DNA of 64,000 nucleotides. Source: Micractinium sp. NFX-FRZ (lineage: Eukaryota > Chlorophyta > Trebouxiophyceae > Chlorellales > Chlorellaceae). Under the pieces are notes generated by a model that ran no database searches, had not been told where the DNA came from, and was given only the letters and a program-made list of their open reading frames with translations. Positions 11,303-25,200 of this stretch are shown one piece after another. Positions within the stretch are counted from its first letter, which is position 1. Each line of letters opens with the position of its first letter. Both the position numbers and the translations under genes were made by a program. The stretch covers positions 51,681 through 115,680 of the forward strand of contig JAPTJF010000176.1 of NCBI GenBank assembly GCA_029339195.1, written 5' to 3'.

Positions 11303-14300
11303 ATGTTTGAAGGCTTTTTGCACGAGGCCCTGGCCAACAGTCTGGGCCGCATCCTGGACATATCGCGGGAGCAGCTGCGCATCAGCCTGTGGAGCGGTGA
11401 GTGAAAATTGCCTGGCCGCAGCTGTGGGGTGCTGCGGGCAACTCCGACCAACCTACTGCCGCCGGTGCCGCCAGCGCCGCCGCTGTTGGGCCGCCCTCTC
11501 TGCCTGGCACCTCACACGCTCCTTACGCGCCTGCCCCATGAAGCCTGGCGCACCGGACTGACACTGGAGAACGTGGGACTGCGGGCGGATGCCTTTGAGC
11601 ACCTGCAGCTGCCGCTGACTCTGCGCAGTGGGCGCATCGGGCGCATTCAGGCGCAGGTGGGTGCTGCCTGCCGCCTGCTGTGTAGCAACATAGGCTGCAC
11701 TGCTGGCGCTCCGTGCATCATGCTGCACGCCTTACCACCAGCCCTGTGGTCTGCCTCCCACCCGTGTTGCCGCTGCACCTCCTGGTGGGTGCTGCAGGTG
11801 CCCTGGCGCGCCCTGCGCTCTCCTGTGGTGGTGGAGTTGGAGGATGTCCATATCTGTGTGGCATTGAGGCGTGGCGAGGAGCTGACAGAGGGCCCTGCAG
11901 CTGAGCGCGCCTGGCTGGCCAAGCAGGCTGAGCTGGCAGCAGCTGAACTGGCAGCGCTGGCAGCCGCCAGCGGTGGCGCCGATGGTGGCAGCGGCGGCGG
12001 CGGCGGCGGGCGTGGTGCGGGCGTGCTGTGGTCGTTTGTGCAGCACGTGCTGGCTATGCTGGTCAACCGCCTGCAGCTGTCGGTCAGCAGCGTGCACATT
12101 GAATTCGAGGTGGGTGCTGATTTGAGGTTGCGCGTAGCGGGGGCACCAACTGCTGCACCATTGCAGTGATGTCCATGTGCCATGAAGCGGCGCACCAAAT
12201 GTGTTGTGTTGTGGCTTTGCGATTGCCCAGCCGGGCGCTGCGCTTGACGGGTTGCCTGGGAGCAAGGAGGGGCCTGCCTCAATGCACCTGCCTCAGTGCC
12301 CTTCCCCGCTCCCTCATTCTCACTGTTGACAGGATCCGGAGACGGGCACGCGCCTGGGCCTGCAGCTGCGGCGGCTGCACACCTGTCGCCCCGGAGATGC
12401 CGAGCACGCCTCACTGCTCCTGAGCGACGACGCAGGGCTGCGCACCCACGCCTCGGCCGCTGCTCAGGGCAGCATGCAGAAACAGTTTGCAGTGGAGGGG
12501 CTGGCGTTGTACTGGCAGCCCGGCCCCAGCCCCGGCAGCAGCAGCAGCAGCAGCAGCCACGGTGCACCGCCGGCAGCATGGCTGCCAGCTCAGCACCTGC
12601 CAGCTCAGCATCAACCTCCCTCCTACGTGCTGCTCCCCACCGACCTGGTGCTGCACAGCACGCTGCAGCTGTCAGCCCCCTCGGCAACCCCAGGCTCTGG
12701 GGACGTCGGTTCTGGGGGCATGCGGGTGCATGCTGCCGCTGTGATCCACCACCTGCAGCTCAGCATGGACGCCAGCCAGGCAGCAGACATGCTGGCACTG
12801 GCAGACCGCGCCGCCTGGTGTGCCGCCCGCAACAGGCATGCGCCCTACTGCCCAGACGGCTGGCGCGCGGCGGGTCCCCGCACGGTTCCCTGGAGGTGTG
12901 TGGCCGTGTGGGGGGAGTTGAAGGCTGGGTCACATGTGGCAGGGCCATTGTTTTCAGTGTGGTGTTGCTTCTCAGTGCAGCCGCACACTGACCACAGTGG
13001 CAACAGCAGAGCCCTTGCCCTGGCTAGTGGTAACCTTCGGTGCTGCATACCCACAGCGCTCTTTTGCGTGCCGGGCACGCTGGGGTGTCCCTTCATGCCA
13101 CCTTGCTGCCACCCCTTGCTCTGAACAATCCGGCCCTGTGCAGGCGCGTGTGGCGCTACGCTGTGAACGCTGTGCTCCACGAGCTGCGAGGGGACCGGCA
13201 GGGTCGGGTGCCCTGGGCGGACGGCCCGTCCCGCGTGGCGCTGCGCAAGCAGTACGTTGGCCTGTACCGCTCGTACCTCGAGCGCAAGCACCTGCTGGAG
13301 GGTGGGGCGGCCTCCTCCTCAGCTGCAGCGGTGAGTTGTAGACGTGTTCATGGGTTGTGGCTGCAAGCAGTGTGGGGCAGGGCCTCCCGTTTCGTGCTTC
13401 GTGGTCGCAGCGCCTATTTTTGTGAGTGCCTCGAGCGTGCCTCACTGCCACTGACCCTGTCACAGCTCATGCCTGCCACCCGTGACCCCAGGAGCGGCAA
13501 TGCCTGCTTGCTTTCCGAGAAGCACACTGCTGTGAGCGGGTCACGTGCGCCTTACAATGTTCTTGTTGGGGCCCCTTCAACCTACAGGCACGCCGGCGCG
13601 CGGTGGCGGAAGCTGACGAGCAGCTGCCCGCCCTGGAGCGGGAGCTGTCTGTGGATGACATCCTCACCTGCCGCCACACAGCACAGAAAGTGCTGGATGC
13701 CTCCCTCACAGCAGCCAGCGGGATGGGAGAAGCCATGGAGGATGCTGCCGCGGCTGTCGGCCGCAAGCGCGGCCGCACGCACACGCCGCTGCCGGCCTCT
13801 GTGATTGGCGGCGCGGGGGGCTCGGCGCTGGGCGGCGGCGGGGGAGGCCCGGCAGGGGGGCTGGCAGGGGCAGGGCCAGCAGCAGCGCCGCCCCGGCCAC
13901 GTTCCATGGGTGATTCGTCCTCCTCCGCTGCCAGCAGCAGCGCTTTGGGGAGCGGGGCGGCCGGGGCGAGTGCAGCTGGCAGCCGCGCGCGCAGGGGCAT
14001 GCTGGCGTGGGGGCTGTCCAAGGCAGCCAGCGTGCTGCGCTACCTGCCCTACGCTGCTGCCGGCGAGGTGGGTTGCTGCCGTTGCTTGCCCGCAGATCTG
14101 CCTGCCTGCGTGCCTCGCTGCAATGGCAGAGCCTGCTTGCTTGCCTGCCTGCCTGTATGCGGCACCCTGCGTCCTGCCCACTCCCGCCCCTGCACTCCCT
14201 CGGCCTCCCCACTCCCGGCCTTGCACTCTCCCACCGACCGCAGACCAGCGGCGGCGGTGCGGGGGCGCTGCCTGAGCCAACAGAGGCCGAGCTAGAAGAG

Positions 14301-16185
14301 CTGTACCAGGCAGTGGATTTCCACCCGGAAGAGCAGCAGGCAGCAGCCGGCTCCAGCCGGGCGGGCGCCAGCGGGCTGCATCTCTCGCTCGACTGCCTCG
14401 TCAGCAAGACGTCACTACTGCTGTTGGAGGCGCCTGCTTCGGCATGCAGGGGCGCAGCACGGGAACAGCAGCAGCAGCAGCATGGAAATGGCAGCAGCGA
14501 CGACGGCGGCGGTTGCGGCAGCGGCATAGCAACATTGGAGCTGGATAGGCTGAAGCTGGCTGTGCAGGTGCAGCCGGAGCAGACGACCGCGCTGCTGACG
14601 GTTGCTGACGTGGCACTTCATGACCTCTGCTCCGAAGGCCCAGGTGTCTCCTCCCCCATCCTCTTCCGAGGCAGCCCTGGAAGCGCAGCAGCCGCTGCAG
14701 TGGCCGCCTCTGCTGCTGCCAGTGCCCACCCCAGCGACGGCTACCTTCCACCCATTCTGAAGCTGCACTTCATAGCCCCGGCGGCGCCAGCTAGCGCAAC
14801 CGCAGCGGCCGAGGCGGGCCTGGCAGCCGGGCAGCAGCCTCAGCCGCAGCTAGACCTCCTGGTGCAGCCGCTGCAGCTGCGTATGCGTCCGCTGTGCGTG
14901 CAGCGCATCGTGGCACTGGTGCCACCGGTGGTGAAGGTGTGTGCCGCTGCTGGGCCGGGTTCCTCATGCCGTGCATCGTGTGCTGGCGTTGCTCCCCCTG
15001 CTGCACGGTTCACGCCGCTGTTGCTTCCTTTCGCGAGGGTTGCGTGCTTCAAACGCTTTGCCACTTGCCCTGCTCCTCTGCAACATCCCCTCCCCTGCCC
15101 CCTCTTCCTGCCCGCAGGGCAGCTTCGCTGGATGCCAGCTGGCGGCGTTGAATGCGCTGAGCGCTGAGGCACGCTGTGCCATCAAGGCGCGTCGGATTGC
15201 AGCGCTGGGCCCACCCGTCAGCCTGCTTGTCAAGGTGGGTAGCACTGAGTGGGTAGCACTGGGGTGGCGATGGGAGCTTGGGTGGGGGTGGGCGGCAGGG
15301 GTTGCTGCCCAAGCGCCTGGTGCTCCAAGCCCTATGTTTAGACCTTTTTACTGTCATCAGGTCTGGACCATTACTTTGCTGCCACATCAGGTGCAGACCA
15401 TGTTACCTTATGGAAGCCCACCTCCCTACACTCACAAACAGCCAGTTTCCCGGCAAGCGCCGCCCGTCTGGGCTTGTGCCTGCTCCTCTCCCACCCCTCT
15501 CCCACCCCTGCTTCCTCCCCTCCCTGCTGTATTGAAACCTTGCAGGTGGTCGAGTTGGAGGTGCAGCTGGGGGAGGGTGACAGCCACATGTCTCCAGGCA
15601 TCCTCCTGCGCACCGGCCCCATAATGCTCGTGTCTGTGGACACAGCCCAGCAGGGGGACGAGCAGCAGCAGCACAAGGGGCGGGGCGGCCCGCGCCGGCG
15701 GCAGGAGCCGCAGCGCCCGCATCTCACCGCAGCCGAGGCGGCTGCGCACCTGTCTGCTGTCATCAAGCAGCGGCGAATTGCCACACGGCTGGGCATGGGC
15801 GGCGCTGCTGGCGAGGCGGGCGGCGGCTCGCTGGTGGTTGCTGGTGTGGGTGCCGGTGCCGACGCTGCTGGTCCTGGTGCCCACCCCAGCGGCAGCAGCC
15901 TGGATGCAGCAGCGGCAGTGGAGGCAGTGGAGCGCCACCTGCTGTACGCACAGTTTGAGCTGAGCGTGGCAGAGCTGCAGGCAACGGCGGTCAACCTGCC
16001 GGCGCCGCAGGCGGCAGGTGCTGACGCCAGCGGGCGTGGCACTGCCAGCCCCACCCAGGTCGCAGGCGGCGCGGCTTCTGGCCGGCAGTGGCACACGGTG
16101 CTGCAGCCGCTGCGGCTGGGGGGCTCACTCAAGATGCATCGCATTGCCGAGGTGCGCTGTTACTACGGGCAGGCTGCTGCTGCCC

Positions 16186-16230
<45 letters not shown>

Positions 16231-19200
16231 TGCATCGCCTCTGCTGTCAGCTCCATGGCTGCACTGCATAGCCGAGAGTTGCCTGCTCATGCGCAACTGC
16301 TGCTGCCTCGCCGCTGTTACCTCTGCTTTGGGTTTATTGGCTAAAGCCAGCCAACACCCCACGCCTGATGCTATAGGCCAGCCCTGCGCACGTTGATCAC
16401 TTCTGTGCCTGTACCTCAAGGCATTCTTCCACGTTCTTTGCTTTCCCGGGGTGCCCCCGTCTTGTGTGCAGGACTACTCCCTGCCACAGATGCAGGTTGG
16501 GCTGCAAGTGGACCCCCTCTCCCTCTCCCTCACCCAGCACATAGTGCAGCTGCTGATCGGCGCTCTGGCGCTGCCGCCAGCAGCTTGCGGCCACCCCTCG
16601 GCAGCAGCAGCCACTCCGCAGGCACCTGGGGGAAGCATGGCGGTGGGAAGCGCCCCCGTAGACCCTCTGCCGGGAGCGGCTGCAGCCGGCAGTCGGGACA
16701 CCCCACCCCCTGCTCGCAGCATCACCAGCAGCCCCTTTGCCAGCCCTGGAGGCCCAGCTGCAGCTGGCACAGCGCCACAGCGCACAGGCAGCAGTGCCGG
16801 CAGCAGCGCTCCAGTGCTTGCTCTCGACTTGCAGCTAACTCATGTGGATGTGCGCTTTGCTTCCGACCCGCTTGGCAGCGGCAGCGGCACCAGCGCCGGC
16901 GGCAGCAGCAGCGCCCGCTCCTCTTCCTCTGCAACCGCCACCCTGGCAGCACTGGAGGCCTGCGTGGCATGCTCTGGCGCCAGCCTGAGCGTGCAAAGCA
17001 TGCTGGACGGCATGGCAGTCCAGGTGCGCTCTGCCTGTGCTCGTCTGGTTTGGGACACGGAGCAGACCCCAGTTTGCACCCCACGAGAGTTGCGGCACGC
17101 CCATTGGATGTGCTCACGCAGCGTTGCATTCAATATGTGCACCCGTTTTACTAGTGCTGAACCACGTGCGCTGCTGGCTAACTTGCCAGGTCAATGCGCT
17201 GCCCGCCTGCCCTTCCGTTGCTGTGCAGGCCTCCGTGTCCCGCCTGCTCGTCCACGACCTCTCCCCCGCCCCCCTGCACCCGGGGCAATTGCCGCCGCCG
17301 GTGCGCGGCCACCCGCTGCCCCGCGTGGCTCGCAAGCTGGTCATCGACCGCCTCTCCCTCTCTCACAGTGTGACCGGACTTGCGGGCAGCAGCAGCAGTG
17401 GCGGCAGCAGTGGCAGCACAGGCAGCAGCAGTACAGGCAGCAGCAGCGGCACAGGCCAGCACAGCACAACCCGGGTTGAGCTGTCGGATCTCTCTGTGGA
17501 GGGGTTTGCTGGAGAGGCGGGCAGCTTCCTCTCACGGTGCGTCCCTGGGACTGCTCTGCCTGCTCACCTGGCTGTCTTGCTTGATGTGCCTGGCTGTCCT
17601 GCCCTCCCTGCCTTCAGCTTGCCAGCCTGCAAGGCGTGACGTGTCAGCCCGTCGTTGCTCGTTCATCACGTCTTCTGGCCCCCGTGCTTCTCAGACCTGT
17701 AGCCTGCCTACTTTGCGACGCTACCCCTGCTTCGCTTCACCCCACTCTGCCCTGTCCCCACCCCGCAGGCTGCACGAGCGCCAGGCCACCCACGTCAGCG
17801 TGACTGTGCACGACTCCCCAGGCGCCACCCGCACCTCTGTAGCTGCCTCCAACCTTCTCATCGGGCACGGCCTGCTGCTGCGCCTGGCAGCGCTGGCAGA
17901 CGCGCTCGTGGAGCAGCAGGCAGTGGCGGCGGCGGTGGTGGCTAATGAACAAGTGATGGCAGGCGGGGGTGGCAGCAGGGTGCTGCTCGAAGCAGATCTG
18001 CTGCCGCTTGCTGACGCACTGCAGCCAGAAGAGGAGGGCCAGCAGCAGCAGCAGCAGCAGCAGCAGGAGGAGGAGGCAGAGCAGCCAGTAGAGCAGCCAG
18101 CAGCACAGTTGCCGGCGTCTCCCACAGCTGTGCTGGCAGATGGGCAGCAGGAGGCTGGCAGCCCCGGCAGCACAGCGGCGCCTGGTGAGGAGCAGCCCGC
18201 TGCAGCAGGTACTGACACAGCCGCAGCTGCAGTGGCGGTGGCCCCGAGTGCATCCGGAAGCGAGGACGGGCGCCAGCCGAGCCCTGCTGCTGCAAGCCCG
18301 TCTGGCGCCAGCCCTCCTGGAAGCGGCCGGCAGAGTGAAGACATGCAGCCGCCTGCAGCGGCAGCCTCACGGACAGCAGGCCCAGAGCTGCCGCCCTCTT
18401 CCACAGCAGCAGGTGCACAGCAGCAGCAGGCTGCCTCCCCTGAAGCAGGCGTGGGGCTGACGCAGACTTTGGCAGACCAGCAGGTTGTGCCCGCAACACC
18501 TGCAGCAGTACAGTCGACGGCAGCAGCAGGCCAGCAGAAGCAGTTGTTGACCAGCATCCAGCTGTCCGACTGCCGCCTGGTGCTGCGCTACCAGCCCGCG
18601 ATGCACACGGCGGCAGCCGGCGGTGGCGGCAGCGGCCACGGCGGCGGCGGTGGCCTGGCCTGTGGGGCATGCATCCCGGCAGCCACCCACGACTTCCTCA
18701 GTGTCCACTCCGACCTGCTGTCGCTAGATGTGCCGCTGCTGCACCTGCAGCTGCCGCTTGACCCTGAAGGGCTGGCAGCGCTGGCTGAAGCCCAGGCAGC
18801 AGAAGCAGGTGGTGGCTTTAGATGCGGGGGTGGCAGCGATGAACCCTCACCGGCAACAGCTGCGGGGCTCAGCAGCAGCGGCGGCGGCAGCAGCAGCAGC
18901 AGCAGCGGCGGCAGCCCAGCCAGCAGCTTCCCGCCCGGCGGCAGCAGCAGCGGCAGCTGGCGGGAGCCCTCTCTGGGCGCGGGGCTAGCAGAATCGGCTG
19001 CAGGGCTGGCAGGGGAGCAGCCTGCAGGGCCGGAGCAGCAGTTGCTAGCAGTGGCACGCCGGCTGTCGCTGGCGGTGGCTGCGGTAGGGTATGCACGCCA
19101 TGCCATGCTGCCGCTGCTGCAGCTGCCCTCGCTGCGGCTGGTCTGTTGCAGCCAGCTGGCGTCGGGTGCAGCGATGGGTGCCACGGGAGGCATGCGGCGG

Positions 19201-22200
19201 CGGCTGCTGGGTGCAGGCAGCACCCCAATCTTGGCAGCTGCGTCTGCTACCCAGCTGGGAGCAGCCTCGGTGGCCTACCACCTTGAGGTTGGCAACCTCG
19301 ACCTCGGACTGCACCCCACCCAGCTCAGCATGCTGACGTCAGCAGTCCAGCTGTGCGAGTATGAGCTGGCAGTGCTGGGGCGAGAGCCGGCAGACAGCTC
19401 AGCATCAGCAGGCAACGACACAGAGAGCATTATCACCATCACCTCTGCCGGCGCTCTGGCCCTCGAGCAGCAGCAGCAGGCGGTGGCAGCAGCAGCTGCG
19501 GCGGCGGTGCGGCAGCAGGCAGGGTCAGCAACCGCAGCAGCTTCACAGCAGCAGGCACAGCGGTTGAATCAGGAAGTGCCCTCTGTGGCTGGAGGCAGCA
19601 GCCGTAGCCTAGCTGGCGCACACCCTGACGCTAGCCCAGCAGCAGCAGCAGCCGCAGCCGGCCAGCCTCGGCTCTCAGCAGAGGCATCTGCAGCCACAGA
19701 CATGTGGGCAGCAGAGCCTGGCAGCAGCAGCACTGCACCTGTGCCCAGCCTACCGCAGTGGCGTCTGGATGCCTCCATTGGCTGCGTGGGCTTGAGCCTG
19801 CTTGGAGCTACCCCCAGCAGCAGCTGCCTGAAACTGGAGTGGACAGAGCTCCGGGCGTCGGCGGCATCAGGCGGCGGCACACTCACAGCGGAACCTGCCC
19901 CAGGGTGGGCCTCCTCAGCCGGCGGCAGCTCCCCGCAGCAGCCGCCCTCTGGCAGCGGCAGCACAGTGGGGGAGGGCAGCGGCGGCGGCGGCGGTCCAGA
20001 CGCGCCTCTGCAGGAGCAGCTGGCGCTGCAGCTGAGCTGGCGACAGCTGGCGCTGCATGTGCTGCACCCGCGCCTGTCCTACACCCACCCTGCCCTCACA
20101 CCCTTTGCTTTTGCGTCAGCAATGGCGGCAGATGCAAGGACCAGGTGGGTGGCTTGCCTGCCGTGTACTGCGCCCGCTGCGTGTCATCTGTTGCCCGCTC
20201 TTATGTCACCTGCCAGCTGCACCCTCGAATCCCTCAGGCTTCCTACCCGCCCACATGTCTGGCTCCCGCTGGTCCCGCTGGTGCAGGGGCGGCAGCCAGC
20301 TCGGTGTGGAGAGCCCTCCTGGGGGCGCCTCCCCCCGCGGCGGCATGGCCTCGGGGCGAGCAGGGGAGATGCTGTTCCAGCGGGGCAGAGGCCCCGGCAG
20401 CATTGGCACAGGCGCAGGAGGCGGCGGTGTGCGGCGCAACCTCTCGGCTGGGCTGGGCCTGGGAGGTGTGCGCTGTGCCGCCTCGGGCTAGGAACTGGCA
20501 GCTGTTCGCCCCATGCCTGCGTGGTCTTGCGTGGTGGTGGTGGGAGGATTGCCTGGGGCGGCCTCGGCATAGCCTCCCACTTAGCACACCCTGCCAGCTG
20601 TGCCGGCCCTGCTCAAAGTGCTATGCCTGAAGTGTGGTTACAGTGTTGCCGCTTCTTCACCCCCACTGCTCAGCAATGTGTGCCGCTCCCCATGCCCCAC
20701 TTAGCTGCAGATGCCAGCGGAGGGGAGGATCTCTTTCAGGATGCCTCGGCCGGCTGGCTGTCCCGCCCCAGTCAGAGCAGCACGATTGCCTCACGCTACT
20801 TCAGCCTGGCTGAGTCGGAGTTTGAGGATGCGGCATCAGAGCTGGAAGGTGGGCTGGGCATGTTTCGGCACCATTGCCTCACTCTATTTCAGGGTAGCTG
20901 CGTCTGGCACCCCACACTGCGTTGCGATGGGAAGGTGGGAGTGGGTTGTGGGTGGAGAGTGCGGCAGCGAGGGCATGTGTGTGAGCTGCTGCTGGCTGGA
21001 AGCCCACGGGGTAAAGGCACCGCCTTGTTGCCTGTGTGGCATGTTGAGCAACGTGGCGTGCCAGGCTAAGACCGGACCTTGTTCCCGCGTCTGCTATTCA
21101 GGCGCGCAATCGCCGCCGGCGGGGCAGAGCCCCACGCAGGGTGCCCCGCTGCCGCTGGTGCTGGGCGGGCGGGAGCACGACTCGCAGCTCCTGCTGCTGC
21201 TGCACGCCCAGCCGACGGCGGTGGCAGCGGCCGCAGATGGCACACCGAGCAGCAGCAGCGGCGGTGGCGGCAGCAGCGCGTGCAGCCCCCGCAGGGCAGC
21301 GGCTTTTGCACAGTCAGATGCTGAGGTGGAGGGACAGGGACAGGGGCAGGACGGCGGCCACACTGTGGTGTCGGCCCAGGTTTGCCTACAGGAGCGGCCT
21401 CAAGAGCAGCAGCGGAAGCAGCTGCTTGTTCTGTCTGCCAACTCACTCGCCCTGCGCGCCCACGCGGCAGGCTGGGAGGAGGCAGTACAGTGCCTGCACA
21501 CCTACGCTGTGCTGGCTGAGCAGGCGCAGCGGCAGTACGCTGCCGCAGAGGAGGCGCAGGCGGCACGCCGGCAGGCAGCCGGCCACTGGGCAGCGGCCAC
21601 GCCGGCACCTGCCAGGCAGCGGGGGGCGGAGCAAGCCGGCCATCAACACCATACCCTGCCTCAGAAGGCCTCGCTGGCACTGCGACTCGACCTGCGCTCT
21701 TTGCTGGTGGAGGTTTTGGCGGATGCGGAGCATGCTCTAGGTGGTGCTGACGGCGTCAGCGGGCCCATGGGCGACGGGCCTTCCAGCCTGGTGCCAGCCT
21801 GCACTCTGCAGGCGCGGCTGCAGCTGGAGGCAGAGCAGCGTGCCGACGGCAGCACCCGTGTGCGGCTGGCGGTGCCGGGGCTGCTGCTTGCAGTCGGCAC
21901 GGTGCCGGCTGCTGCTGCAGCGGCCGACGGCAGGAGTGGCGAGGCGGACTGGCCGGCAGCGCTGGCGCTGCCGCTGCAGGACTCCCTGCTCGGCCTCAGG
22001 CAGCTGGAGCTCACCATTGTGATGCAAGAGCAGCGGCGGCAGCTGCAGCCGGCAGCAACCACAGCAGACGGCAGCGTGCTGCTGGGGCCTGCGCGCCAGG
22101 TGTCAGTGGGTGCCAGCCTGGCGCATGCCTCCGTGTGGGCACACCCACGCAACCTGTGTGCAGCCGCCGCGCTGGCGGCCCATGCTCAGTCGCTGGCGTC

Positions 22201-25200
22201 TGGCCTGGCTGCCCAGCTGCCGCTCGGGGTGCTGGATGGCAGAGCGTCCGAGAAGGTGGGCTGGGGCTTGAACTGAGCGAGCGACTGGGCGCTGCGCAGC
22301 TGCAGAGACCCCCCGGCTGTTCCAGGCATGCTCCTGTCCACCTGCTGGCTGTGCATCCGCTCAGGCGCTCAAAGTTTCACCTGACATCAAGCATTCTCTG
22401 CGCACCCTGCAATCGCAGGCGCCGGGCAGCCTGTCGGGAGGCGCCCCGCCGCCCCTTGAGCTCACAGTGAAGCTCAACATCGGCAAGGCAGCGCTGCTGC
22501 TGAGCCTGCTGAGCAGAGAGGATGCTGGCTCGGCCGCCCCCGCCCGCCAGCAGCGGCTGCTGGCAGAGCCGACGCCGCTGCTGGAGCTGGCGGCGGCTGC
22601 GGTAACGGGTGAGCGCTGGGGTCTCACGCATCTGTCCACATGTATGCAGCCGAGGGCTGCCTGGCTTGTAGCCGGCTGGCGCCCGGCATCTATTCACGCC
22701 ACCCACCTTGCTGTGCTGCATTTCTCTGCAGCCGACGTGCACGACATGGGCACCGGCTGCATGGAGGGGACATTGAAGAGCGAGCTTCGGGTATGTAGAC
22801 CGCTGCACCCCTGGGCTGCTTGGGGTGGCGCAACGAGTGCTCATTCCCGTCGCCAGCAACCTGGCTGGTCCTGGGCTGGTTGGCAGGGTATATTTTGTTG
22901 CTGCGCGCCTTTTCCAGTCTGCCACCCACCCACCCCTACGTTCCCAACCCTGCCTGTCCGCTCCCCCTGCCACGTGCTTTCCCCGGCAGGTGGCTGTGTT
23001 CAGTGGCATCAAGCTGGGGTGGGAGCCTCTTCTGGAGCCGTGGCACTGCCGGCTGGCCTTTGCTGCGCCGACCACGGTGCCCCCCACGCAGCACCACCGC
23101 CTTGCCATCAGCTCTACCCAGGGCTTGGAGCTCACAGTCACGCAGGCGGCAGTGGAGGCTGCAGCGCTGGCTGGCGGCGTGCTGCAGGCGGCAGCGGGGG
23201 TGGCCGAGGATCCGTCCAGCCTGGACGGCCGCTTGGAGCTTGCCTGCAGCAACGCAGCCTACAGTGCGGCCTACTGGCTGCACAACCAGACGGGGAGCAC
23301 ACTGGAGCTGTGGCTGGCAGAGGGCGATGACGTGGCACCAGGAGAGGGCTCCAGCCCGGGGGCCGGAGGGAGCAGCACGGCCAGGGGCAGCGAGACCAGC
23401 AGCGGCGGCAGCAGCCCCAGAGGGGACACGCCGTTTGCTAGCGCCAGCCCCTCGGCTGCGGGCAGCACCCGCGGCGGCGTGCCGCGCCTGCTAGAGCGGC
23501 CTCCGGAGCTTGTTGTGCGCCCGGGGGCGCGTGTGGTGTTGCCAGTCGTGGCAGCCAGCAAGGCACAGCAGCAGGGGCTACATGTGGGCACGCCCTGCCC
23601 CGTGGACGGGGTCAAGGGCCCGCCGGCAGCGGCGCCAGCAGCAGATTCATACCACCAGTTGCATCACAGCAGCACCAGGCTGGGCACTGCAACCGTGGGT
23701 GACGGCGCAGCAACGCCCAGTCAGCATGCCAGCTCAGCGGCCCTGCTGGGCAGCGAGGCGGCAGCACCGCGCACCCGCCCGCTGCTCTTCTTCCGACTGG
23801 CAGAGCAGGCGGGCGTCAGCGGGCCGCTGCACCTGGACAGGTGAGGTGGCTGCTGCATGGCGGGTGCTGTTTGCTTGGCCGTCAGTTCGTGCCGGTGCTG
23901 CCGTCTCTATTGGTGGCACACCTTGCTGTCACTGCTCAGAGTGCCCATTCATCTTCCTAGGGCAGAGGCTGCCTCTTGTGAGGCCTTCCAGCAACCCCTC
24001 GTCCTGCTGCCACTCACCATGTTGCAGGGGCTGCTTCCAGAGCTGCACTTCCTGCCCAGGCGTGCTGTGCGACATGGCAGAGGCCCAGCACGGGGGGTAC
24101 ACGCTGGCACTGCACTCGGGCGTGCAGGTGTGCCTACCTGGCAGCCTGTGTGCCACGTCATCAGCCCCCCTGGCTGCTGTGTGCTGTTGCAGTGCTTTGT
24201 TAGCTATCCATTACCATGGCTGGGGGGTCACAGCTGCCACAGCAAGCACCGGCAGATGCCAGCGCTGCCCAGCGCTGCTTAGCCTCCCCCCAGCACCCGC
24301 CCCGCTGGCTCAGCCAAGCCTGTCACCCAACCCTTCCCCGCCCTCTGCCCCCAATTCGGTCTCTGCAGCTGCGCAACACCACACAGCTGGCGCTCGATAT
24401 TGGAGTGCAGACCCCCATGGGACTGGTAATGGAGCCACAAGCGCTGGGCACGCTACGCCCAGGTGGCACCATGTGGTTGCCAGCGCTGCGCGCGCACACC
24501 GGCCTGCTGTGCCTGCGCCCGTCGGGCGCCACAGGTGCAGCCGTTGTGGCAGCACATGCGGCGGCGGCACCGGCACCGGCGCCGCATGTGCCCTCTGCTC
24601 CTGCACTGGTGCCCGTGCCGTCAAGCAGCACCCTGCAGACAGCAGCTAGCTGGCACCCGGGGGGCAGCAGCAGCAGCCGCATCCCATCCCTGGCAGCTGA
24701 CAGCCTGGCCGCGGCCGCTGCCCTGGTGGCCGGCAGCCACGGGGCGGCAGCTAACGCAGCTGCTGCGCCCATGCAGCGCATGCCGCCATCCAGCCCGTTG
24801 CTCTATTCAACCACCAGCCTGGCCTCGCCCAACCGAAGTGGCAGCGACTACCTGGATTTGGCATCTCGAGCGGTGGGCTTCCCGCACCACGGCGCTGCAG
24901 GCATGGCGGCAGGGGCAGCCGGCGGCGGCAGCTCCAGCGCTGCCGCACAGCACGGGCAGCAGCAGTTCGAGTGGAGCCCCGCGGTGCCACTGCAGGCGCT
25001 GCTGCGGCAGGCGGCGGGGGGCGAGGGCGGCGGCAGTGGTGCCGGCGGGCGGGGCGGGGCCCACGGCTTGGAGCGCAACCGTGGCGCCCGACAGCTGACC
25101 TGCCTAGCCACCTCAGAAGGCCAGGCGCCAGTGATGCTGTGCATGGGCGCCGTCCGGCTGGGCAGCAGCACTGGCAGCGAGGCAGCAGGCGGTGGCAGCA

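Noticed and set aside
16088..16271. Poly-Leu/poly-Cys/poly-Ala protein from the CTG tract
   Set aside because: The tract lies between a clear donor (16152) and acceptor (16471) of VPS13, so it is intronic.
17721..20587. Long open frames on the minus strand opposite VPS13 exons
   Set aside because: They are mirror translations of CAG/GGC-rich coding sequence (Ala, Cys, Ser and Pro runs), lack domains and splice logic, and the plus strand has clear VPS13 homology and phase.
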